NCBI RefSeq assembly: GCF_905163445.1
Contig: NC_053190.1
Coordinates: 13,518,501 to 13,582,500 of the forward strand
DNA from: Pararge aegeria
Lineage: Eukaryota; Arthropoda; Insecta; Lepidoptera; Nymphalidae
Length of the DNA: 64,000 nt
Direction of reading: 5' to 3'
Shown: piece after piece, positions 11,158 through 21,940 of the stretch
Layout: each line of letters begins with the position of its first letter
How positions within the stretch are numbered: position 1 is the first letter of the stretch
Program-made: the position numbers and the translations under genes
The notes under the pieces: generated by a model
What the model was told of the DNA's origin: nothing
Seen by the model: only the letters and a program-made list of their open reading frames with translations
Databases searched by the model: none

Positions 11158-11176
11158 TGTGATGATGATGATGATG
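10732..11176 (+). mobile_element. RTE (BovB-type) LINE 3' end with possible target duplication
   Basis: 5'-truncated LINE made of the ORF C-terminus, a very short 3' UTR and a (TGATGA)n tail at 11158-11176. ACTTCCGTAAGAAG at 10718-10731 and ACTTCCGAAAGGCA at 11177-11190 look like a mutated target duplication around it. Other fragments of the lineage are at 27277, 53867 and 57636. Confidence 0.8.
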
Positions 11177-11197
11177 ACTTCCGAAAGGCAGTAATAA

Positions 11198-11237
11198 CCT
11201 CGTTAAACTTATATAGCAGTATATAAGTTAAACGAGG
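11198..11237. repeat. 18-bp hairpin, one mismatch
   Basis: CCTCGTTAAACTTATATA at 11198-11215 pairs with 11220-11237 across a GCAG loop with one mismatch. It lies just downstream of the RTE insertion. Function unknown. Confidence 0.7.
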
Positions 11238-12831
11238 TGGGAAATACAGATCATTGAAAGGCACATGCTGTTTCTTGCTGTTTTATGGTAGAACAACGGC
11301 AAAGGACCCAAAATTATGCAGAATATCCTAATTTATGATGGCATTGTTATTTTAATAAACGAATTAAATACAATTTGTGACTTTGTAAATATCAAATCCT
11401 TGGCATATATATTAGATCCCGTGGAAACAATTCCAGGAGCTTTTCTGGGCTAAAGTCGTCTATAGTCGTCTCCAGGATTCAACTATATAAGTTGTGCCAA
11501 ATTTTAATAACATTTTTGCAGTGGTTGCGAGCTAAGTATACTTAGATTTTAAAAAAAAGTCCGCTTGTTTGTTTTAAGACTCACTATTTGTTTCTAATAT
11601 TAATATATTTATGGATTTTTAGAACGATTAAAACATAGAAATTCACTTCTCTTATTATGAATATTTTAGTTTTTTCAATTCGGAGGTAGGTAGTTTTTTT
11701 TTATTCGTAGGTACGCATGTACTCTCAGGACCGTTAAGCAACCAGGGTTTAAAGCTGTGGTTATGGACGAACAGCCTTTCTTATAAAACATAACACAATT
11801 GAGGTACTTGGCGGCTATAAGGAAGTCAGGTGATTTAAAATGCCGGTACCATCCCTTATGACCAGATGTTTTAAGTAATAATTATATTAAAGTCGTATTT
11901 AAAAGGGACCGTATTGCGCGTAACGATACGGTTCATGTAAATGAGGTACTCGTACTAAGTGCTTTTTCTTCTGTATCTCATCCAAACGTTTAAAGTTTAA
12001 TTTATTTAGTTTTAAAATTATAGACAACTGAATGAGGATTGCGTGTGTGTTATTTTATAGATGACCCACCTGGTGGTAAGGTGGAAACCATCCTTTAAAA
12101 AGAGAAACACTTCACAGGGCAATTGCAAGAATGCTGCTTAGCAGCAATAATAAACATGGCGATAGTACTGTCACAAAAAGCTCTACTCTTACTGGAGCGT
12201 TTGTATATGCGTGTGTGTGTGTTTGTGTGTGTGTGTACAAATAAACATGAAAATAAAATCATAGCCGTAATCATACTAGGAAAACTTTATATTCCTAATC
12301 AAAAATAATAACGAGCAATCGTTGTTCATGTCAGTAAATGGATAGGTTATGCTAACAACGAATAGTAGTCGATAAATAAAGACACAACTTCCTCAATAAT
12401 GTTATAAGTTTTCTTAGTACTGTTGTTAAATAGAAAATAATTTAGAATTAAATTTAAGAGCTTCGTACCTGCTCCATCAAGCAACTCCATAAGCCATTAT
12501 GGTTTCCCTTTATCCTTTATAAGATAAAAGTATCCATATTGTGGCGATAATAATTATACTGAAAGTACACTGGGACCCAGTTGCGGCTAATGATACGGTT
12601 AATGTAAATGACGAACTAAGTGGTTTTCTTGCTTTTATGCCGTCCCATCCATTAAAGCTAAATCGCTCTTGTAGATTTATTTTCACATAAAACCTAAAAG
12701 TTAACAATTTATATTTCACTCTAATACTCCATAGCAGTTTTTTTTTTGAGATTTTTGAAAGGTTTCATTGCTTGTTTATAGTAAAACGTCGTAAGAGCTA
12801 CATTAAATTAAATTTAAGATCAGTAGTAGTT
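11238..12831. other. Unassigned; internal direct repeat and GT microsatellite
   Basis: About 115 bp at 11879-11994 is repeated, diverged, at 12549-12665; both contain GGGACC and AATGATACGGTT-like blocks. A (GT)n run lies at about 12207-12238. Short frames over these parts have no motifs. Confidence 0.5.
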
Positions 12832-13248
12832 CAATTCAATTCAATTTTATTTATTTGCTGTTACAGGTAAATAGGTGTTACAGGAAGAAAAAATATGCAG
12901 ATCTTAACTGTACCACGCGAAATTGGCATGGAAATTGTTGTCAGGGTAGTATTTATAATTTTAATTGATGTTACTACTAGGTACAATTAAGATAAATGGC
13001 AATTACAATGTTTATAATAATACAATACAATGAATAAAATAATAAATTACAATTAAGTTATGGCACATCTCAAAGAATACAAATAAGTATATTAACGAAT
13101 GTCATTTTAAATATTCATCAATAGTATAAAAAGAATGTCTATTTAAATATTGAAATAACTTATCTTTTAAACATTTCATGTCATTTATTAGGGGCTTCAT
13201 TTCGTCAGGTAATTTATTGAATATTTTTTGCAGTGTGCAATCGATCGA
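12832..13248 (-). mobile_element. LINE-Y 3' end, 5' truncated
   Basis: On the minus strand an ORF2 C-terminus is followed by a long AT-rich 3' UTR and a tail of repeated AATTGAATTGAA (seen as ATTCAATTCAATT at 12832). The 5' truncation point abuts the foldback element arm at 13250. Confidence 0.75.
13102..13248 (-). pseudogene. LINE-Y ORF2 C-terminal fragment
   Basis: About 48 open codons with LQKIFNKLPDEMK, then KCLKDKLFQYL and HSFYTIDEYLK before a TGA. This is the 'N-x-L-P ... F-K ... Y-T-I-D-E-Y-L' ending of CR1/Jockey-type reverse transcriptase ORFs and is close in type to the C-terminus of the large element at 34325. No active-site sequence remains. Confidence 0.75.
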
Positions 13249-13249
13249 A

Positions 13250-13717
13250 TCGGTGTGGAGTACAAAGATTGAAGTAAATATACATTACACCATAAAGATT
13301 CTCCTGCTTTTCGCGGAGTATAGCAAATTAAGCTTAATCTTCTACTTATGTATATTATGTTTGTTATATATTTATATATATTATGTATATTTTTTATTTA
13401 TATATCATGTATATTTTATATTTATATATTACGTATATTTATTTAAATTATATATGTATTTGTATCTTTACATTTTGGTATTTATGTATCTATCAACACT
13501 CTTGGCACTATCCCGTTCTCTTGCTGTAAGTCCTATCTACAAAGGTTGCCTGTAAGAGATTGCTTGCAGCAATAAGGCCGCCTTTGCATGTCTTCATTGT
13601 GTACTGTATACTCCTTACTGTTTCTTTTCCTGTATGTTATACGTGCAATAAAGTGTTTCTTCTTCTTCTTCTTAACTTTCATAATATATCCGCAAATTAA
13701 CGCCTGCTTCTATCCAA
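13250..13717. mobile_element. Foldback element right arm, split by a LINE-W tail
   Basis: 13250-13342 (GGTGTGGAGTACAAAGATTG to AAATTAAGCTTAATC) and 13676-13717 (TTTCATAATATATCCGC to CTTCTATCCAA) are two parts of one right arm. The LINE-W tail lies between them. The left arm is missing where LINE-Y sits. Confidence 0.7.
13343..13675 (+). mobile_element. LINE-W 3' UTR and tail inserted in the foldback arm
   Basis: An AT-rich lead is followed by GGCACTATCCCGTTCTCTTG, CAAAGGTTGCCTGTAAGAG, AATAAGGCCGCCTTTGCATG, GTGCAATAAAGTG and (TTC)n. The last part matches 54750-54900, 37320-37350 and, reversed, 63040-63125. Confidence 0.65.
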
Positions 13718-14117
13718 TATTTTACTTTTGGTATCAAAGGGAAACTTTCTAAGCCTTCTACATGATCCTTCCTTATTCACGTTTAAACAAATTCAGCCTA
13801 TTTGTTAAAATATTCCGCCAATAAGCCAAGATTGGCCCTTTGGACGTTTGGACAAATTACAGGGCGGACACTGCGTCGGCACATTTTCTTTTCAAAGGGC
13901 AAAACAAATGAAACTCCTGTCATTATGTCGATTTATTACAAGAACGAAATGAATAGGAATTACGTTTAGCAGTTTATAAGTATGTTAAGCAGTAGATATT
14001 CAAGCTTCAAGGTTAAACTATGTAAATGATCAATGATACTTGGTATAACTATGATATTTATTATTATAAATTCAAAATCATGTAATACAAAAGTGGTTGT
14101 AATTTTTTTTTATTCTG
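13718..14117. other. No gene or known repeat seen
   Basis: AT-rich spacer. Confidence 0.4.
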
Positions 14118-14165
14118 TTACAAGTTAGCCCTTGAGTGCAATCTCGCCTATAAAACAATTATGGT
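14118..14165 (-). mobile_element. SINE-B tail fragment
   Basis: TACAAGTTAGCCCTTGAGTG followed by CAATCTCGCC is the reversed SINE-B 3' end. It sits beside a forward copy at 14190. Confidence 0.6.
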
Positions 14166-14189
14166 AATGGACGTAATATGTGTGGATTA

Positions 14190-14790
14190 AAGTGGGAGGT
14201 CCCGGGTTAGATGGGAATTTATAATTTCTGAATTTTCTCTGGTCTGGACCGGTGGGAGGCTTCGGCCGTCGCTAGTTACCCACCCTAGCGGCAAAGAGGC
14301 GCCGCTAAGCGATTTAGCGTTACGTGGATACCGATCAGGGGTATGGGTTATATACAGTGTGGCCAGTCAATAAAAAAATAGTGGAGTGGAAAAAATATCC
14401 GAATCACCCCCATGTTTGTTCCGCGATTTTTTTTTTCGATTTTTTGTGGAATTTCTACATGACACTTTTAATAAATTTCTAAAATAAAGCAAAAGACTTT
14501 TAGAGTATTTTTTTTGCAACTGAATTCTAATGAAATTGTACTTTTATGCATAAAATAATCAGCTTCGTAGCTTTGATGAAAGTTATGAAAATGTTGGTCT
14601 AAAGTTAAAAATTTAAGTTCATGAATTATTACTTAGATATTTTTTTTTTGTGACGTCAACTGACCTCCCTGTATACCTGCCATCTAACAACACGTTAGCC
14701 CGTTACCTTCTCATCGCTACCATCAAAATAAAATTACGATGCAGCATAAGATAGGCGGGCGATGTGACAGTTAAAAGACTATAATCGGTT
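14190..14790 (+). mobile_element. SINE-B split by a 321-bp MITE
   Basis: The left part, 14190-14352, has GTGGGAGGTCCCGGGTTAG and GGTGGGAGGCTTCGGCCGTC. The right part from 14674 resumes with CCTGCCATCTAACAACACG and TTAGCCCGTTACC. A reversed SINE-B piece follows at about 14735-14835. Confidence 0.65.
14353..14673. mobile_element. TA-flanked MITE, mariner-like
   Basis: The ends TACAGTGTGGCCAGTCAA and, reversed, TACAGGGAGGTCAGTTGA agree at 13 of 18 positions. TA flanks it at 14351-14352 and 14674-14675. TA duplication points to the Tc1/mariner group. No transposase. A similar end (AGTGTGGCCAGTTATT) lies alone at 29277. Confidence 0.6.
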
Positions 14791-14835
14791 TCTACTCAGC
14801 ATTGACCGGAGCGCTAAATTGACATTGCCAAAGTG

Positions 14836-15239
14836 TTGAACAATATGTTTACTCCCCTACTACACATGTGACAAAAGCATGTTAGGTATACATATATTCA
14901 CTTAAACAAATCTTGCAATTTACACACTCCTCGATGAATTCCACAACTCCAAATTCATAATATTCGAGAATAGGACGAGGTGAAATTCCTAATAATTCTG
15001 TCTATTATTACAGATCGAAAGCTTAGGGCGCTGAGCAATTAATAGGTCGGAAGGTTGCGGAAGTTAAGACATAATCAATTGACGCTTGGGGCTTGGTATT
15101 AACCAAGAATGAGAAATCCATTTAAAGTAGAGTCAGATCATTTGACTTCATTTTCATTTAATATTGTTAGGGGAATGTAATATTTTTGGAAGTATTTATT
15201 TTATTATTTTACTAAATAGTCCATCAATAATATAACAGA
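14836..15239. other. No gene or known repeat seen
   Basis: AT-rich spacer. Confidence 0.4.
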
Positions 15240-15400
15240 CCAAGGCTAGACTAAATGCCTTTCCCAGCGGGAGTTTTTGCCAATAAACAGCATACCAGGC
15301 AGACTACCCGTTATATTCCCTAAGTCGCCTCGTACGACACCCAAAGAAAGAGGAAGGGTGGTGACAACTGCATTCTGATCTGCCGTCACCACACGGCACA
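15240..15400 (-). mobile_element. Repeat-D copy, reversed
   Basis: CCTAAGTCGCCTCGTACGAC, TGCATTCTGATCTGCCGTC and ACCACACGGCAC are the reverse of the family's conserved blocks. Confidence 0.65.
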
Positions 15401-15474
15401 TTTTACCTAATAGTTTGGTGATAGTATTTACTATCTATAGATTATATTTATTGTATTCGATATCAAAGCCAACT

Positions 15475-15668
15475 TGCAGATGTAGCAAGACAAGTATAGC
15501 TCGGAAGGAAAACTCTTGGTGCAAACATCTCCTCAAAGGAAGTCATGGCGAGAAATGCGCTGGAAGGACGACATGTGGACGCGACACAGCTCAAGTTGCG
15601 AGAAGTGTAAGATGTTGAAGGAGGACTACACCAATGTGGTCGAAAAAGGCTGAAGAAGAAGAAGAATA
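15475..15668 (+). mobile_element. RTE-type LINE 3' end with GAA tail
   Basis: A frame carrying RWKDDMWTRHSSSCEKCKML, then EDYTNVVEKG before a stop and (GAA)n, matches the usual ending of a second RTE lineage (W-x-x-L-E-E-x-Y-T-Q-x-x-x). 5' truncated, frame worn. Confidence 0.6.
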
Positions 15669-15724
15669 TTGACTATGCCATTTTATCTCCAGGATAAATA
15701 TCTTTAAAATTTATTATTCGTCTC

Positions 15725-16005
15725 GTTATCCTCTTGTCAGTGGGTCAGCTAATCGGTGTCAGTGGGTTATTGCCCCACCGAAGATGGAGACGGAGCTTGT
15801 TTGGTGGGATGTTACGGCCGTTGCTAGTTACCATTCTACGGACAATGATGTGCCGCCAAACCAAAGATAGCGTTTACGTACAATATAACTGCAAAAAAAT
15901 TCTTCTTTTGATTTATGGCTTTTCAAAGTGCCAAAATGCCAAATCCTTAATAGGTTAGCTCGCTTCTATTTTAGACTGATAACATTGCAGTCAAGGACAA
16001 AAAGG
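15725..16005 (+). mobile_element. SINE-B copy, worn
   Basis: GGGATGTTACGGCCGTTGC and TAGTTACCATTCTACGG match the SINE-B middle, and 15955-16005 (GTTAGCTCGCTTC, ATTGCAGTCAAGGACAA) matches its tail. The 74-codon frame over it is incidental. Confidence 0.6.
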
Positions 16006-17254
16006 TAGTTAAATAAAAAAAAACCGCTGCAAATCGTTCCGTACACACTCCATCGATATAAGAAATACATACTTAACCTATTTTATAGAATATTGTGTCC
16101 ACAACGATGATTTACTATTTTATTTTAAATTAGGTACTTAAAATGGATTTTTATGAATTTTGTAACGATTGATTACTGTCTGATAATTACTGGATGATTA
16201 TTAGTATAATTCTTTGAATGTGTGTTGGCATTCGCTACCAAAAATGCCTTACTAAAATACAAAGATATTTTCGTGTCGTCATGACTGATAATTTGTAAAA
16301 ATCGCGGTTAAACGGTAACTCCTATTGCATCTGTAGAGTAAATATATATCTAATTTAATTTCTATGACATCACATCTATATTCTGTGCCACTTTAAATTT
16401 AAGGGCACTTCTTACTCTTGACAGAATTCCGTTTGAATAAATTTCAAGATTGATCAATCATCAAAGTATGCAAAAAAAATCGTCGGAAAAATTTAACTTT
16501 GACATAAATGAACCGCGAATAGTCTCTCGAGGCTTAGCTCGCTATTATCGCACTTACCACCAGTTGAGAGGACAGTCAAGAGCTAACTTGTATTGGAATG
16601 GAAATTTATAAAAAAAGTCGAAACACAGAAGACAGCATTCTTACCCTGTAACCACATTCTACCATTTATAGCTTTAATAAAGTCATATACTTTATATGAT
16701 ATTTACAGTTATTTTTTTTATGGTTTTGAGCCTCATAACGAAACTTTTGAAAGTTCACTCGCTTCGAGGTTTTAAGGTGGAGCCTATACCCAAAAAACCA
16801 ATGGTTGAAATATCTCTTAATTTTGTGTAAATATCAAGTGTGTAGTTAAATTTCTAAAGTATTAAGAGTTTTAATAAAAAGCCTTTCAGCGTATTTTCGT
16901 ACTAAGATCCCACTCACTACTTGATTATCCGCACTAACAAGTTACGTCCCAGTGATGAACTAGGAACTTCTGATTTGAAGCAGGAAGACAGGTTATAGAC
17001 AGAAATGGAAAGAAAAATCTGAAAACGATCACTATCTGTTCCATTTTGAATTAAGAATATTGAAACCAAATTTCTTAGAAAATTCCACATAAACTGTTTG
17101 AAGTGAACCTATATAAGGTCTAAAGAAATATGAAATAAGTTAGTAATAAATATCAAAACTAGAAAACACTTCTTCATACCTTCTTTCCAAATTTATGAAG
17201 GTTTGTCATTCACCACAAGTGATAAAACAATTATTTATCATTCCACTACAAGTT
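16006..17254. other. Mostly unassigned; SINE-B tail at 16530-16600
   Basis: GGCTTAGCTCGCTATTATCG through AGAGCTAACTTGTATTGG is a SINE-B 3' end on the plus strand. The rest is AT-rich and unrecognised. Confidence 0.5.
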
Positions 17255-17515
17255 AGCCCTTGACTGCAATCTCACCTGCTGGTAAATGACGATGCAGCCT
17301 AAGATGGTAAGGTTAAGGGAACCCAAACCCCTAATCGATTTCTCCGCTACATTTAGCCTATCTAGCCACGGCCGAAGTCTCCCGCCAGGCCATACCAGAA
17401 AAAATCAGTAATTATAATATTTATTTTATTAATTCCCAAATTACTCAGCCGTGGTTCGAACCCGTGACCTTCCACTTAAAAAGCAGTAGATTTAAACCGC
17501 TGCACCAGGGAGGTC
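17255..17515 (-). mobile_element. SINE-B, near full length
   Basis: On the minus strand the head TGGTGCAGCGGTTTAAATC (A-box) is followed by GGTCACGGGTTCGAACCACG (B-box). The body and the tail TTTACCAGCAGGTGAGATTG complete it. This is the best tRNA-like head of the family in the window. Confidence 0.8.
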
Positions 17516-17789
17516 CTCAAATCCGTGATTTCAAGATACAGATTGAACCAGCATGACTCTGCAAGAGTTTTTATATTAAAATCAACCTCCACTTTATATA
17601 TGTTAATGCGTAGATTATATTGTGGCCTGCCGCCTAACCAACGGCATCCAATAGCGGTGGAATATCTCTACACCGACCGCTAAAATGTGTGGCTTATTCA
17701 GTTTATAATATCCATATAAAAGTTCAACTTTATTACGATAAATACGTCCAGAGTAAAATTACGAAGTGACATTAAGCAGTGATAGCCTA

Positions 17790-18072
17790 TTTTAGTTACG
17801 ACTTCGGTTTCCTTTTTGGAAGGCCCAGTTTGTACGCACGTCTTATTTTTCAACGTTATGCGCGTTTTAAGCAATTAAATATGATTTGCCTTAACAGTGA
17901 AGGAAAACATCGTAATTAAACCCTGCATGCATGAGAGTTTTTATTATATTCTCAAAGGCGTGTGAAGTCCACCAATTTGCACGTGGCCAGCGTGGAGGAC
18001 GGCCTTATTGCAAAAGGATACCCTTTGCCTGTATGAGCCGGAAAGGGGTTGATATGAGGATGATGAAGGTGA
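17790..18072 (+). mobile_element. SINE-A copy, 5' worn
   Basis: AGTGAAGGAAAACATCGTAA, CTCAAAGGCGTGTGAAGTCC, ACCAATTTGCACGTGGCC and GATGAGGATGATG-like tail sequence. The head is degenerate. Confidence 0.65.
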
Positions 18073-18235
18073 CGAAATGATCTGGGGAATTCAGTGGAAA
18101 AAGAGTAGATAAAAGCAAATTCAATTTAAAAAAGCGAATGTCCTTTAAATTTCGATATAGGTATTACTTCTTCGGTCATAAACACAGTAAGATTAAGAGA
18201 ACGGGGCTTGATATTGATATGATATGATTATGGTG

Positions 18236-18440
18236 CGCTGATAGTGTGCTGACAGCAGATCAGAATATACCATTGTCACCATACCTTATTTTTCCAAGGG
18301 TGCTATACGAGGGGACTATGGGAACCACAGATAACACTCAGCAGCGTCTTCTGTGCTACTACTACTATGGTGATTATAAGCAAAACCTCGCGTTTGGGAG
18401 AGGCCTTTACTCCAGCAGTGGACTACCTATAAATAATTAT
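18236..18440 (+). mobile_element. Repeat-D copy
   Basis: GACAGCAGATCAGAATATAC, the CGAGGGGACTATGGGAACC block, TACTACTACTATGGTGATTA and AGGCCTTTACTCCAGCAGTG. An 80-codon frame across it is not a gene. Confidence 0.65.
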
Positions 18441-18799
18441 TATGATATGACTTTTTTATTTGTTATCGTTCTTATTTCCGAATTATAACCCTTTCCTTAA
18501 GAATGTCAGATAATCTCATATTTAACTGTTATTTCAAAATAATTTGGCTTTTAACGATAGTCGCTAGCGCCCTGAACATGTATACCTACAATAAAAGTCA
18601 AGGCCAGGATTCGATAGACAGATATTATGAATAATACTGAACACTGATGACTACGCTAAAAAAAACAGCTAAAAAAGTGAACGAAAACGCAATTTAATTA
18701 AAACTGTAGCCAAGAGGCGGAAAAATATTGGGCCATATAGGTATGTCACAGCAAATTAATTAAAAACATTTTTAAGGTAAAATATGTACCTATATTTGC
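18441..18799. other. No gene or known repeat seen
   Basis: AT-rich spacer. Confidence 0.4.
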
Positions 18800-19351
18800 G
18801 AAAGGCTGAGAGCTATATTAAGTAGGTTATACATACTCAAATATAAACTTCCTTACAAGACGCTGAGATTACTATACTTGGCACTGGCAGACTCAATAAT
18901 TGGATACGGTCTGAGTAGTTATGGTAGAACATATAAAACATATATTACCCGAATATACAACCTACAACTAAAAATGTTAAAAACCATAGTACCTAAAAAA
19001 ATCAAACTAAAATACTCAAAGGAATGCCATGAATTATTCACATATTGTAAATTATTGCCAGTGCAGAGCAAAGTTACGTTAGCTGTACTTAAGGAAGAAT
19101 TTGGTAATATACAACATCTTAGACGTAAAGGGCGAGATGGTAATTTTCGGAAACTGCCTAGTTATAAAAAGTTTATTCTACCGAAAACACATAATGTGTA
19201 CGGAAGAAGGAATTATAAATACATATTACCCAAAATATTTGAAGATCTCCCACCTGCTTTGCAATGTGTAAATGGAAAAAAACATATATTTTTAAGAAAT
19301 TGTAAAAGACATTTTTTAGCTAATAGTTCAAAAATGCCACTGTTTGATTAA
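18800..19351 (+). pseudogene. Jockey-type ORF2 C-terminal region
   Basis: The frame is open from about 18800 to the TAA ending at 19354. It begins ERLRAILSRLYILKYKLPYK and continues YLALADSIIGYGLSSYG, the post-palm thumb segment typical of Jockey-type reverse transcriptases (R-x-x-Y-x-A-x-x-x-S-x-x-x-Y-G). A basic region with LPPAL and a Lys/Arg-rich C-terminus follows. The catalytic palm (FADD) and endonuclease are absent. About 180 codons without a stop suggest a recent insertion. The likely start codon belongs to the missing 5' part. Confidence 0.7.
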
Positions 19352-19551
19352 GATTGTTTAAATATTTTTACATTAAGATTAAGTAGTTGAATAAATTTTT
19401 TCTTTTTTTTTTTAGATATACACTTGCGAACCTGCCATCCCCACCATAAACGCATAGTTTCTAAGGGGATGGATAATTATGTTGGAAAAATATTTGTAAC
19501 TTTTTATTTTGAACAATAAATAAAAAAAAAAAAATAAAAAAAAAAAAAAAA
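18800..19551 (+). mobile_element. Jockey-type LINE 3' end with poly(A) tail
   Basis: 5'-truncated insertion: an open C-terminal frame to 19351, about 160 bp of 3' UTR, and an A-rich tail at 19518-19551. It differs from the other LINEs in the window by its homopolymer tail. Confidence 0.75.
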
Positions 19552-19843
19552 ATGTAGAAGTAATGCCTATTGGTTTTTAGGCTACGGTTCACCGGGTTTT
19601 ATTTCTGGTTTGGGCCAGAGATTACCAGCCTGAACTTAAGAAATAAATTTTCACTGCCTTTAAGAACACGTTAAGCAGCCAGTTCCGGTATCTAATCAAC
19701 GACTATCAACATTATCATTAGCTCTATTAACGTCCTTCTACTGGGAATAGCCATCCTATCTCATACGAGAAATGGTATAGATCAACACGCTGCTCTTTGC
19801 GGGACTGCTCTTTGCGGGTTTTTACCATTATTATCACATCTTA
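19552..19843. other. No gene or known repeat seen
   Basis: Short spacer between two LINE fragments. Confidence 0.4.
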
Positions 19844-19861
19844 GTGAAAATAACTAATAGG

Positions 19862-20041
19862 ACTCACACCGAGGGAAGGATATGTGTACCCAGTATAACG
19901 TCTACCTATATAGAAATAAATATAGATTTTGTATCATTGCCTGCTGAATTAATCGAAGACAAGACAAAGTTCTATAAACTCTCGTTTACAGTGCAAGCTA
20001 TTGAGTTGTGGAATAACATTTCAATAATATCTTATTTTACC
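19862..20041 (+). pseudogene. Possible LINE ORF2 C-terminal fragment
   Basis: The frame ends with FYKLSFTVQAIELWNNI, which resembles the S-F-x-x-x-A-x-x-L-W-N-x-[LI] motif near the end of many LINE ORF2 proteins. An upstream RICVPSITSTY fits the same region. No other part of a LINE is visible, so this is tentative. Confidence 0.35.
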
Positions 20042-20044
20042 TAA

Positions 20045-20867
20045 GAATCTTAAATTCTATCCGCTTTTAATAAATATTTCAACTACTTTTATTACTTATA
20101 TTAATTGTGATAAACTATGGTAAAAGCTAGTCGCTGACATTCATAAATGAAAGTATGAAATAAAAATAAAATTTTATTACTGCACATATAATTATATAAT
20201 TTACATATACTTCTATGTACTATAAATTTATATTAAGATGAGGAATAGTTTTTTAACGAAATTAAAATTATTTTCACTCACAAAAAATCTATTATTCTTT
20301 ACCCGTTTTGCCTGTTAGGTGCAGGTGTCACTGATTGTGCAAGACCAGCCATTTATTCCCGCGCCGCTTTGTTATTTCACTCAACAGCTCGATTTGCATG
20401 AAAACCCCACTATTCTCTACGAGTTTCGGGTCCCAAAACTTGACGATGCAATTAGTTTTTAAGTTGGCACTACCGCATAACGATATTTTTGTATTAAATC
20501 ACAGCTTACTTTTACTTTAAAGGTAAGTTAGCATGTTCGATTAAAGATCGCAATATCTCGAGTTCATCTGAGTGGCGAACGAAAAAAAATGCATTTAGGT
20601 CAAGCCAACATACTTATGTTATGTTTTATGTCATTCTGTCATAAAAATTAGTACGTGACCACTCTGGTAATTTACTAATGTTATGGAAGCAAATTGATTA
20701 AGCTTGTATATAAATCTCCTATTTAAAATATATTAAATTGTCTAAATACAGAGCTTTCCATTAAAGTAACATTCCAAGACGGCAGTACTTTTAGCCCTGT
20801 AAATTTTATGTAATTAAGAGATTTGTGTACAACAGAATCAGCACCATTGCATAAAGTTTGTGAAAAA
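20045..20867. other. No gene or known repeat seen
   Basis: A strong splice-donor-like AAAGGTAAGT lies at 20519-20528, but no supporting exon is evident. Such 8-mers are expected by chance in a window this size. Confidence 0.4.
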
Positions 20868-21146
20868 AAAATCCGTTGACTGCAATATCACCTGGTCGTA
20901 AATAATGATGCAGTCTTCGATAGTAGCGGGCTAACCTGATCGGGGTTTCGCAGTTATATTTAACGGCATCGTACCAGAGCGCTTAATCGCATACCAAGTT
21001 TCTAGGTAGCGGCCATTCCCACTGGACCAGACTAGAGAAAATACTAAAACTATCAATTCCTCAATTTTCCCCCACCGGGGATCGTAGGAACTCGGGACTT
21101 TTCACTAATAAGACTAAAGTGCGCCACTACTGCGCCAGCGAATTTA
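20868..21146 (-). mobile_element. SINE-B, near full length
   Basis: Minus strand: head TCGCTGGCGCAGTAGTGGCG, B-box-like GTTCCTACGATCC, then the family body with GGTACGATGCCG and the tail ATTGCAGTCAACGG. Confidence 0.75.
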
Positions 21147-21692
21147 TTTTTATATCTCTAGGCAATTTGTTTTACGTTGAAATGTTAAGCAATATATTCA
21201 GAAGTCTCAAAGAAAACAAGCCTGCGTTATATATTATAGATCGTTTAGCTCAGCCGCCCCTGCCAGCCAGTTAATCAACTCCCAGCCGTTAAGCGGTTAA
21301 TAGAATCGGAAAACCATCACCGAAGCACCTCCTCGGATTAAATATTCAGCTAACAGAATTATTTTCTCGATTCAAGACGCAAACAAGTTTGAAAATGTGC
21401 AAAACAAATCCTATAAAATCTGTTGTTTCAATAGATTCACAGTGTTATTATCACTAGTTGGTGCCCGCGAATTCATTTTCATGAAAATTTGGGTGTCTAT
21501 GTCTGTCTTATTTGCTTACCCATAAACTACGACTATGCGTAAAACGTGTCGATCATGTCGCTCTGTGTAAAACAAAAACAAATCTATCCCATAGGAATCG
21601 TTACATATTTTTTGGGTATAAATAGAAGCCTTTGTGCTATTTCAGACTATTCCTAATTTATGAGCTAAATTTCATTTTTACGTTATTGAGTA
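21147..21692. other. No gene or known repeat seen
   Basis: Contains TAGAATCGGAAAACCATCA near 21301, loosely similar to 56271. Nothing else is recognised. Confidence 0.4.
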
Positions 21693-21940
21693 TGCCGTGT
21701 CGTGACGGCAGAGCAGATTGCAGTAGTCACTACCCCTTCTCTTCGCGCGGGCGTCGTAAGAGGCGATTATGGGAATATAACGGAGAACGGGATACAGCGT
21801 GCTCGGTGCTACTACTACCACCTACTACGGTTACCAACACGTCTACCCAGCGTGGTGTTTTTGGCCAAACCTCCCTCCCTCCCTCCCGCTGGGGAGGCCT
21901 TTAGCCCAGCTGTGGACGGATATAGGCTATTGATTAGTAA
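21693..21940 (+). mobile_element. Repeat-D, best preserved copy
   Basis: GCCGTGTCGTGACGGCAGAG, GTCGTAAGAGGCGATTATGG, CTACTACTACCACCTACTAC, a (CCCT)n expansion at about 21874-21890, and GAGGCCTTTAGCCCAGCTG. Two overlapping frames of about 90 codons are incidental. Confidence 0.7.

Noticed and set aside
13178..13555. 125-codon open frame rich in Tyr and Ile
   Set aside because: It runs through a LINE-Y end, a foldback arm and an AT-rich LINE-W UTR, so it is a chance join of three repeats.
20519..20528. Strong splice donor AAAGGTAAGT
   Set aside because: About two such 8-mers are expected by chance in 64 kb on both strands; no supporting exon.
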